This document shows, in pieces, positions 47,401 to 59,300 of a stretch of DNA of 64,000 nt. The translations under genes were made by a program, and so were the position numbers. The first letter of the stretch is position 1, and each line of letters begins with the position of its first letter. The DNA comes from Diadema setosum (taxonomy: Eukaryota; Echinodermata; Echinoidea; Diadematoida; Diadematidae). The notes beneath the pieces were generated by a model, which was not told the DNA's origin, did not search any database, and worked only from the letters and a program-made list of their open reading frames with translations. The stretch covers positions 16,240,401 through 16,304,400 of the forward strand of contig CM067067.1 of the NCBI GenBank assembly GCA_033980235.1. Reading direction: 5' to 3'.

Positions 47401-50400
47401 TTCCGATGTTTAGAATACAATTTATGCACACTACTCTGGGGAGGTCTTCCCTACCACTCTGAAGATTGAAGAATGTGCAATAACATAAACCAGCGTGAAC
47501 GTGTGTGATCAGTTCGTAACGCTGCCCCTGTCTGCTTGGATTTTTTCTCTTTTCCTAGTCTTTTCCCTCCTTTATTTTCCCTTTTATAAGCTTCTTTCTT
47601 TCATCCTTCGTCAGCACTTTCTTTTCCTTCTCATTCTTTATCAAAGTATATCCATTACGTGGGATATGGCACGACAGCAATTAATTTGTGTTATCGGAAA
47701 ACATGCGCGGACACATACGGATTCCTTTCACATTCGACTACATATCTAAACTACAAAGTGATGCTTTATGTCTGAAACGAATCCTAATGTAAGATTAATC
47801 TATATCCACGGGAAAAAAAAAGTTATAGTTACACAGTGGTGGAAATCAAGAGTTTGATATCTCTTTTTGGAATTATCCACTAACAATCTAACACAGCAGC
47901 GTCTGTTACGGTCTTAAAGTGTAACCTGGTCTTAAAGTGTAACTCGATGCCTAGGCTTCCAAAAATGTGTCAGAACAAGGAGGTGAGAGGCTCCCTGGTC
48001 AGAGCGATGCGGATGCCGCGGTCGCGCACACATTTCGTGGTTGTGCCAATCTCCCATGGGAGAGAGGTTCAGTGCCAGTGGTGCTTGTAGAAGTCTTGGC
48101 GTAGACTCCTTTACGACCAACAAGGGTTTGTGCCCGCAAACAGAATGTATTTGTCATCATTAGGCGCGTTCATTTCAGTTCAATTCAATTTAAATCATTT
48201 GTTCTTCAACGTGATATAAATGAAATCTTTAATGAATATAAACTACATAAAGGAAAAGAAACTTACTTAATTACATGTATTGAAGAACGTAGAGGTTCAC
48301 TAGAATGCAATAGCTTCATGTGCACTCATCAGAGTTTAACATTTCAAAAGAAAATAGATTGAAGGGCAACTGGAGAGAGGAAGAGAAAGAAAACAAAATT
48401 CAAAATTGCAGTTTTGCACAAAGAACTAAGGAATACACAACGCAGCACACCACATAGACACACGAGCACGGACAATACTACGACAAGATGCCTACTTCAG
48501 GGGAAGGGGATGCAGACATACATGAGTTATAGGTTCAATACATAAAAAACAAGATCAAGAGCAAGAGAAAAATCAACAATAAAGAGAAAAATGACGATTT
48601 TTCATTTTGTATTTTTTACTTTGTAAAATTTCTGTGATATTTTGTATTATGGTATAATTTGTTTGTTTGTTTGTTTGTAAAGCGCATTGAAATTCTTTTC
48701 AAGTTTGAAATGCGCTATATAAGAATTTGTTATTATTATTATTATTATTATTTCCTTCAACATTTTCATATATGAATCAAAACTATTTTCAGCAAAATCT
48801 ATGAAAATATCATATTACAATGTACATGACTTTAAGGAGAAAAAAGCGAATGTGTACATTAATTCCATTGCCAAAATATATTGCATTATCAAATGTGCAG
48901 ATAATTATCCAAGAAATTATGGATTTTTTTTTTTATACCTTCTTCATTATATAGTACCAAAAGTGATAGAGCTCGGCAAATGCTATGAAGACATGGCTAA
49001 GTTGAAGTTTCATGTTAGATTATGGCGGTATCCAGGCGTGTCCTGGTAGGGGGAGGTGGAATTTCACATTTTCAGCATCTTTTTGAGCAATATAATTATG
49101 ACAATAACATGTACATTTCCACCAAATGTGTAGCATCCCTTGGGTAATAGAATCCCACTTTGTTTGAAGGGGCACTAAGTCCAAAGGCCTCAACATAGGG
49201 GACTGTTTGAACAAAATACATGCAAATCTCCTTCAGAACCATAAGTAACAGAGCTGATGCAATGCCATATTAGAAAGTGAATGTATGAATGTACTTTTTT
49301 TTTTTTTTAGATTTGATATGGTGGGTGAGGGGATGCCGAAGGAGGGGGGGGGGGGGGGGAGGGAGGAGGAGGCGTAATGTTCATAATTATTTTCAACATC
49401 TTCTTGAAAAATCTCTTACATTTTTACTTTACAAGGCAGGTAGCATCCCCAGAGTAATTCAACACCTAACATATTTTTACATAAACACTGTAACGGTTTT
49501 GCTGGTGTGTAAGTAATCAACAACCCCCTTATGGGCATTTTCGCAATTTTTGCCTATAACACATTCCTGGTTGTTTTACATCCCAAGATGAAAAAGGTCC
49601 TCTATGGTTTTCACTTTGAAATCCTACATGGTGGTCACTGATGCAGCGTAGGAAAGTGATTTCATGACTTTTATTTTTTTTTTTTTTCTGATCGGTGAGG
49701 TGTCAACTGCTTGTATGATAAAATTCACAATTTTATCAGGAAATGCAAACCTCATTCCTCATGCTTCCATTTTTTCTTTTATTTTATCTCTGCTTTCTTT
49801 CAGTTCAGTTCAAATTTATTTTTCATATTTCATATTTCCACTTTCTCAATTATGAGATTACAAAATGATTGACAATAAAACAAGAATACAAAATATATAC
49901 AATCATGTCTTTTGATTGAAGAAGAAAAAAAAAAACATACTTGACACAAATGTACATGGTCATATCTGAAGATGTCACAAGTCAATATCAGAAATATGAT
50001 GGGACCTATACATAAAAGCTATAACGCTTGTAAAACTGTAGGTTCACGAATTCATATAGGTGTATCATTATACGGAGAACGGATATGTTTGTCTTGACCA
50101 ACTGAAATTAGACCAGTACAAAAATCGATATACTGTACAGAATAAACTAATCAACCACATGGATATCACTCAAACCGGACAGTATACGGATCTCGCCGTG
50201 TTTGAAAAAGAATGTTATGTATCGATACCATTGCTGCGGACAAAGACAAAAGACTGGAAGTATAAAAAAAAAAGTAGCTAAAAACTTGGTAGTGTGCATC
50301 CACTAAGTAATAGCCGTTTTAATTTTCGTTTGAAGGTAAATAAAGATAAGGAAGAAGTAATATCTTGAGGGAGGTCATTCCAATATCTGAGTCACGTAAA

Positions 50401-53400
50401 TATATATAATTGTTTTCTTTGCAAAAATAGTGCGAGTACGGGGAAGGTGATGGGCGTCACTCTGGCGAGTGGGATAACAGTAAATAGAGCGATTCCTTTT
50501 GGACATGTGGATAAAAACAGATGGTATTTCATTAGTTGTTAGTTTATACGTGAAAATTCCGAGATTGTAATACAATAGGTCTGGAATTTTCAGAATTCTC
50601 TTTTGATGAAAAAAGCAGTTGATATGAGCAAAATATCCGGTTTATGATGGTTTATGGTTTATGATTCTTATTGAACGCTTTTGAATACGGAGAAGGGAAT
50701 CTGATAATGAGTGAATTGCATTTTCCAACGCCAAAATTCCATAATTAAAGTGTGGAGATATTACAGAAGAATTTACACTCTGCAAAATACAAACAGGGAA
50801 GAAATGTTTAGGCTTACTAAAAATTCCGATGTTTCTGGACAAAATTTTACTTACAAAATTAATGTGAGTTTTCCAGGATAATTCTCGGTCAATCAAAAGC
50901 CCTAAAAACTTTGTGTTATTAAGCTGCTTTAAACATAGATCATTTATTTTATCATCATTCATGATGATTTCCTTATCTCTCATGTGCAAAGTTAGCCATA
51001 ATTAATGATGAATCAATGATGAATCAATAAGTATGTTTTCGAAAGGGATTTGATTAATTGTACCATACAGAAATAGCAATAAACTAAATGAAAAGAATAG
51101 CTCATTTAGGACCCTGAAAGCATCTGCAGCTTCGCGTTTGTGACGTGTATAGTTTATTATTGAAGGTAAAATTGCCTGCTCCACGTAATGTGTTATATTG
51201 CGCATGATTGTTCTCGAAAACATGCACCTCATAGAATATCCAGCATACAGAAATGATCATGCCTATTGTGATTATTAAATGTAGAAACATTTTACAACTC
51301 ACTGTGAGAAGGGAAATTTGGTATATCAAAAACTAGAGTAGAGGTTTGTACATATAAAAGTTGCTGCTTAAAGTCATACAAGACACTCGCACATCTCGCA
51401 TCAACAAACACACTAACACTCACATACATCAAGGTATACATATAGATTAGGTACAAAACCAAATTATGAAAAGATGGCAATTTTCACTTCTTAAATGTAG
51501 GTTTCCAGTATGGAGTTGTGATGTTTTTCACACATACGTGTTATTTCTCCCCCCCCCCCCTTTCAGTGCCATTTACTCCGTCATCTCCCAATCTGTCATT
51601 CACCTCTTCATCTATAATGCCTCTTAAAAAATAAGCACACTTCATATGATGACAAGAGTATAGGGAAGAAAATAATGATATTCATTTATGACAAGTTGAA
51701 ATATAAGCATGCAGAATGAATGTTACTCGTTCTATTTTAAAACCATGGCAAATATAAAAGTGAGTGGTGAGTGAGCAGACGACAGAAAGAACTGGCCCAT
51801 AAACGTATCCAAAACCACAGGTGAGGCTCTATACGCGGACGCATTTTCAGAAGCCTAGGCATCGAGTTACACTTTAAGACCGGGTTACACTTTAAGACCA
51901 CAGAACTCTTAAGTTCTGTGTTTAAGACCGTAACAAGCGTCCGTCTAAACCATCAGATCATACGCTTGATTTATTCGTAGGAGTTTCGGGGGAAATACGA
52001 GTATTTAGCGAAAAATATGTATATATGTTAAATTACCACTTCACATTCGTCGCCGGTAAATCCTGGTTTGCAGATCTTATTGCCTGTGTACTCTTCGCAG
52101 GTATAGGCTTTGGAGTTGGGCTTGCAGAATACGTAACAGCTCGGCCCAAAGAAGTTCGGTGAGCAGTAAACACGAATTTCGGTCTTCACCCTGGGCAGAG
52201 AGAAAGGGATAGGAAAAACACAAGCTGACTCAGCAAGACTATGCGTACCTGTTTACTGAAATCATAAATGTGACAACCACTCCCCCGTTAGCTGGAAATG
52301 TTCTTAAGTACTTAAACAGTGTACGTGGTAGATTTTTCTGTTGCCTTCAAAGTGTAGTAATCATAAGGAAAAAAGTAAGATGAGGGATATGAGAGTTCAA
52401 CATATCTACTAAAACGACAACAACGAAACAAATATGCAGAGTCAGAAAGAAAGACAGACAAACGTTCCGACGTTTGGGGTGGCTATTAAAGGTACTAGCC
52501 CACATTTGCAAACCCACGAAAATCAAAACTGCATAAAACAGGTCCAATATGACTTCAAGTACAAGTTATAACAGTAACATACCTCACCTGTCGCTCTTTG
52601 TCTATACCATTCGATAAAAGAGAGAAAATCATCGTTTTAAAATCAATTTTCAAACCGGGTCAACCCGACCCAAAATCGAATTACGAGCGCGGGCTATAGC
52701 TACGTACATTGTACATGTAACACGTACGTGGACCGGAGCTAGCGAGCGTTATACGCATGCATACGGATTACTGTGCATTTTCATTTATTTTTATGAAAGT
52801 AATGGACTAATTGGAACGAAATTTTGCACAGGTGTTACTGCAATCATACCCAAACTCCATGCTAACTATGAGACCAATTGCTGCAGGTTTACAAATGTGG
52901 GCTAATACCTTTAAGATTCCATTATTTGCAACGCTGGTGTACACAGTCATTGAAAAAGTTTTTACCTCACATTGCAGAAGGACGTACAATAAGCAGTAAA
53001 GGACAGACTGTGAAGGGTATGCTTTTCAAATAGAACATCAACGTACATAGACCACGATGTCTGAAATGATAACTGTCATGCCCTTTTAACATTTATTAAA
53101 AAAAATGTGAGACTGCGGATGCATAATTATATTTTGCTCTATCTTTTGCAGTACGTAAAGGTCGTGCTGAACATATCCCATCCTCTAGATTTGCCATCAT
53201 CCTTACGATAGGTAAAGTACTTTTAAATCTGCTGGGGGGGGGGTATGACAACGTGATTATTGATGAAATACTAAAAATGGTAATTTTCACTGTCTTTTTC
53301 AGAATCCATTCACACCTTGCTTCTCCCGAACCCTCGAGAGTCGCTTTCCACTGCACAGTGGATTGCAGATTGGCATCCGGGTAGTAGCTTGCATCTCTTA

Positions 53401-55696
53401 CAAGGATGTCGACCTCGTCTTCACCGTCGGGGTCGACGTCCAGTACGCGTAGTTTGATTCGAATACCTCTCTGCACAAGAGAAGTCATGTCAGGGGAAAA
53501 TGAAAAAAGAAAAGAAAAGATAACATCAATTCTACCTTCCGTTTAAAATGATTCCTATATACCCCCATGCACACTATGTGTGGGTGGGGGTATAACAAGA
53601 TTAATAGTATCTACAATAATTTTCATTTATGCCAGTTTGCTTTAGAGGGGTGCATCATGTCATATGGACAAGTTAAATGATTCTATGTCATTAGGTAGGG
53701 CGTGTCTCTCGCTCTTTTTAGAACCTCCTTTATAGAATACTAGTAGCTCATTAATGCATTATTAGGTAGCGGCTCACATTACCTTTCGTCATACTTTATG
53801 GATTTGAGTGTGCATTACTGATATCTTTGGCATCAGTGGAGAGTTGCTGTGATTTGAGTACTGTTTTGTTGTGATTTTCTATTTGTATTTGTGCTTTGCT
53901 TTTATGTTTGTTTCTTTCTGTCTTGTCTGTCCTGTAATGTCTGTCCTGTGCAGAATGGCTTAATATTTTTCTTTTGTAAGTTCATGAGTCGATTATACGA
54001 GTTGTCCACATTATACAAGCTTTACTCTTTAGTCGACTCCTCGATTCTACATTAATTTTCCTCAAAGCATGGATGATGTAACATTATACATAATTGGTTG
54101 GAAGCTATGCATTATATGCTTTTAATTTGTTGATTACTCTAGTTTCATCGTACAGTCAACTGTTATGTATTAAAGGTCATTTTGTAATTTTCGTATGTTA
54201 TGTTTTGTTTTGTGGAAAAAGAAAAACGTGATAGATTAAAATTGAAATCACGCGTGCGAATCTTAAATGGATTGTATAGTATTAGTGGAGATGAGAATTG
54301 GGCTTTTAACCTTTTGTGAGATACTAAGAAACTACTTATGAAATAGTAAAGAGCATACCAGTTTAAGAGGAATTCAAAGTTTGTTAGATGAAACCTGAAG
54401 TTAGGTCTCGACCAAAACTATACGCTCCCCTTTAGCAATACATGTATGAAATACTTAAAGCAACTCAACAAATAAGTGTATCAGAAACGCCCACGTCTTT
54501 CATGTCTTTCCACAGCAACGTGGTCTGTTTGGGTTTTTTTCTTGTCCGTCACCAACATTATTATATCCGGATCTCTATTCCATCTACTCCTGATATATTA
54601 GGCTCGAAATGAGCATGGCGACTCGATCCGCTTCATAGTCTGTTTCATGTTAAGTGATGGATGACAAAACCACAAAAATAAGCTAAGATAGGAAGAAAAA
54701 TGAAATAAAAAGGCAATTATGGTTTGTCAAGTATTACGCAACGACGACGTATTATACTTTGGTAAAAGGAGGCAAAGGACAAATATTAACCCAATTTTAG
54801 AGCCATTAGCATTGTTACACTAGACGTATAGCGTATCCCATATTTGGATACCGTGTTTTGAGCTAAAGCATGCATCGTACTGAGTGATACCGTGAGTGGT
54901 GATACGTCACAACATCGTTATGTTTTCGATGTAAGTGATGGTTCTATTTTCCAGAGAAATGGCAATTGTACCACTTGCTTCTTTTTGCTAGGATAAGCCA
55001 GAAGTTATTTTTCCTGAGAAATGAAACTGTTGTAGCTTGCTACTATAGAATAAGCCAGAAGTATCATCTGCTTTCCAAGTACGGAAGCCTAATTACACAA
55101 TCTGCAAAAACAATTGTCTTGCCTTTGCATTGACATTTGATGAGGGGAGGGGAAGCTAAATATTATGGCGGGAATGGATATGCGGTAAAAATCGACATCC
55201 CACGCACCGATGTCGTGTTGATGGTTATCGTGCTGCCAGCTTTTAATTTCTGGACGAGAGAACGAGTCGATCTTGCCTATCGACTGGAAATGATATACGA
55301 AATGAAATAAGGGACAAGACTGGAACCACATAAGTTCCTTGTGGTTCTGCTATAAAGTCGAATGTTGAATGTCGTATCATTCGAAGATTCAAGATTGCCA
55401 GAACTACATGTATGTGCGTCTTTCCGGTGTATGCAAATGACGTCATGGACATACACCTGTATTATGTGACACAAATCTGCATCCATTCATTTATATGTGA
55501 CCTTGCTTCAGTTTTCATATATCTTTAAAACTGTGACGCATTTTGTGTCGAGCTTAGTAAATTTCTCGTTGGAACTGAAAAATATCTATGTCCTCGATTT
55601 GCCAAAATAATGCCGATGATAATGATATTGTAATAATGATATACAGTTATTGTATTTTTATTATCATCATTTTCATTACCACTTTTACTATTATCA

Positions 55697-55779
<83 letters not shown>

Positions 55780-56331
55780 ATACTTATACTACTGGTAGTA
55801 GTAATAGTAGTAGTAGTAGTAGGAATAGTTCATACATTATATCACATAATTACACTATCTTCTTTCTCTACCTGTCTGTCTCTTCCTCTCTATCTATGTA
55901 TATTATTGATACATATGAAGAGCTTGCTTCCAAAAGGCGCTAAATCCATTGAAAAATTATGGATTTTAGCACCTCTTGGAAGCAAGCTCTTCATATACAC
56001 TCATGTGTGTGTGTGTTCTCCTGACACTCATGTGATGATGTGGGTGTATGTTTTCTTCGCATGGTCACGAAACAGATAAGTTATTTCCCAGATCTCAATC
56101 TGAACTCTCTGTAACATGGAATTAAGTCACGAGTACACAATGCTCCCATGTTTCAATAGTGTGTCCATAATATTCCATGGGGGGGGGGGGGGGGGGTATG
56201 ATGTTTAACTTGAATGAAAGTCGTTCTCATTGTCGAGTTACACTGCCTCTTTTCTATCACATTCACCCTCTCAGAAACTTCATGTGAACCTTCCCCCCCC
56301 CCGCAAAAAAAAGTCAGTTTCTGAGACTTGT

Positions 56332-56369
<38 letters not shown>

Positions 56370-59300
56370 CAGCTGTGTTTTGTTTCCTCCACATTGGCCG
56401 TGATGAATAATCCTCTTTCTGAAACATGGCGAACTCATGTGCCTCGAAGGTCTTTGACATCGATTGTCCCTTCAAATGCAATTTCCTTAAATCTCCTCTG
56501 ACTAATGAGGATGAGAAGTCCTTTGTGACGTCATCCTCTCTTGTCTTTTTTCCCCTGATATATTGCCAGGGGAGCAAGCGCTCGGAAGGACTTGCCACCG
56601 TGTGAGATGGTGATTATTCCAACACCAGGTCTCCTCTTTGACGGAACGTCAATGGTAAATTGATCAGTCGCTAATTCATCAAAACGAGCGCTGCATGAAG
56701 CTGCTTGATTTACGCTGCACAGTCAAGTTTATGCAGGGAATTTTCATTTGATGCCAACTCTCTTGTCTGCTTGTGAACCGGATAACATCTTTCTTTACGC
56801 AGATTAAGAAAAGAAAGAAATAAAAACAGGAAAAAACAAGGAAGAAATAACGGCACACTTATTGAATCGAACTGTAGCTCCTTTAGTTCATGTGTGAGAA
56901 TTCTGCATAGCCACTGAATCTGTTTCATCTTTTATCCACAAAAAGCTGCAGTTTACATTATACTTGAATTATCTGATTTCCCTAAGAAATAGGTTAATAT
57001 GATGTGTGTGTGTGTGTGTGTGTGCGTGTGTGTGTGGTGTATGTGATTTGTTTTTGTTCTTTGAATTGTATTGTATTGCATGTCTTTTTTTTTTTTCATG
57101 TTATAGACAGAATGGGAAAATCTATGACTGATTTATTGAATGAAGGAAAAACAACAAAGAGTGTATTATATTCTTAGTCATTTCCTCTTTATCAATATCA
57201 ACACATACATTTACTTTGTGTTGGTACATTATTATCATGTGCTCTTGTGATTGTTTTTGTCCTCAATCTTTGAATAAAATATCTACTGTGACGCTACCAT
57301 TCTCGACGTTTGAACAGATATCCCTATCGGTAAATCCTGACATTTTATACCACCATTATGGTTTCAGAGTAAGACAATTTCTTATTATTAAAATCAATGT
57401 TGATTGATTTAAACAAACATGCAAACAAACAAGCAGGCATTCAAAACAATATATTACCTTTATTAACAAGAACGCTACACTATTATGTGTAAAGTTCAGG
57501 GAACGAAAACTTCAAAATGCAAAATGTAACAAAGGCGAATGTCAATGCGAGATGAGAGAATATTCGCCGAAACAAGATCGGAACATTTTGATTAAACAAT
57601 CGAGGTGCGTTAAAATGCCTTTGACGTATTGCACTGCAACGTGCAAATAAAAATGGCACCAAGACTGTCGCGTAAACATGGCCATATAAACAGAAGGACA
57701 AACTTCTGTCATACGAGACGTTATGCTGCGGGGAAACCGGCGAGGATCGTACCCAGGATATCATAATCCGCTAGATTTTTCATTCGTGACTTTGAAAATA
57801 AAAATCATAATCATAACGATATATGCCCCGACAAGGAAAAAGGATGTACCAGCAACAACGCGGTCGCGCCAAGGTCGGTGGGATTTGGTTCGAGAATGTG
57901 TTAAAACTATACAGCCTTTGATTCTTTCCTCTTTGTTACATCTTGCAACATGTCATGTTCCCTGCGATAGCCTGCAAACTTGAATACATATATATGGTGC
58001 ATAGGCCTATAGACCCATATTGTGAGTGGTTTCTTCGCGATGATTATTACGGCATCGAAATAAAAATCCTCACTGGTTATGAGAAGTCATTGTACACAGT
58101 TATATTTTCAATCAGAAGCACCGCGAAAAATGTTGAGCCTATAATTGATAGCTTTTATGATACACAACTAGAATAGTACAGTATAGTATAGTATAGTATA
58201 GTATAGTATAGTATGTGGAGATTACACATTAATTGTTTCATTCTTAAAATTTATCATGATTTAATGTGACGCATACCATTAACAGATGAGTCTTTTGAAT
58301 CAATACTCTAGTGGGTAGGTGCTACGCATGGTTCTACGGCAAGCAACCTTGATCACATGCAAAGTATTGCCCCGTTCTTTAAGAGAAGACGTGTACCCAA
58401 TGATATGATTCAAAGTTCTTGATTAGAATGTGAAATTATATTCAGTCAAAAAGTGTTAAACATGTATCACAGAGTAACTACAATGTAACGTTTATCAACT
58501 GGAGAGGTTGCGTGTAGTACTTCAAATAGATTATCATCAAAGGTTTTAGACATGTTTGAAGCATTTTCAATTTATTATTTTTCAAAGTCTGCATTTTCGT
58601 TGTTAACAAAAGGGAATTTACTTCAATTATTATAATATGAACATTCTACGTATTATGAGTACAGGACATCTTCTCACCACTGTCTACTTACCCAGGGTCC
58701 TGGAATGAAGAAAGTGAAAGGATTTTCCAGTGCACCGCCCTCTACGGTCGGCAATGTTGCTGGAAAGGTCACGCTGTCATTGTCGTCTACCAGTTTGGAA
58801 ATGTTCGCTGTGAAGAACTCACAGGGAGACATGTCGAAGTTACTGCATGAGGAAGAGGGTTAAAAAAAATATATGACACTTAGGGTTTTCATGTTCCAAT
58901 GGGGCTCTAGCCTAGATTGTATGGGAAGACTTGACGAAAATTAGATGCACTCGTAGCTGAAATTCGGGAAATTCAATTCCGTTCAGTTTAGTTCAGTTCA
59001 GTTTTATTTCTGTATTCCGTTTTCAATAGCACAGTCAGGATAGCAAAATTTATCAGTGTCGGCATAATTTGATACATTGTATCATTATCATAAATCACGT
59101 CCCAAAATCATAATCATATGCATTTAATCCGAACTAATAAGATGTTCTTGTTTTGGGTATTTCTGCACGAAACAGTAATGAATGATTAAAACAAGAAGTA
59201 CAATAAATGAAAATAGTTGAACATTATTTTGTTTTTGTCTTTTAAGATCTGTCAGATTCAACGCAAATTTCAAGGACAAATTTTGTGCCCTAGGACTTCA

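Larger units (their letters stand above)
47093..52036 (-). other. Gene B intron between DSL and first EGF exons
   Basis: 4944-bp intron. It contains an inverted pair of ~65-bp repeats (47901-47962 and 51853-51934), a SINE/LINE tail (48650-48753) and a LINE reverse transcriptase remnant (50300-50990). Two loosely similar G-rich blocks are at 49020-49140 and 49310-49450. No host exon recognised. Confidence 0.7.
53471..58691 (-). other. Gene B intron, 5.2 kb, repeat-bearing
   Basis: Holds a deleted MITE (54263-54435), a (TAC)n microsatellite (55696-55790), a long hairpin (55913-55996), homopolymer runs of G (56178-56197) and T (56334-56364), and (TG)n at 57003-57037. A (TATAG)n pentamer is at 58160-58213. 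No exon recognised. Confidence 0.65.

Noticed and set aside
55650..55943. Open frames across the (TAC)n tract encoding poly-Tyr/Thr/Leu
   Set aside because: Microsatellite artefact.
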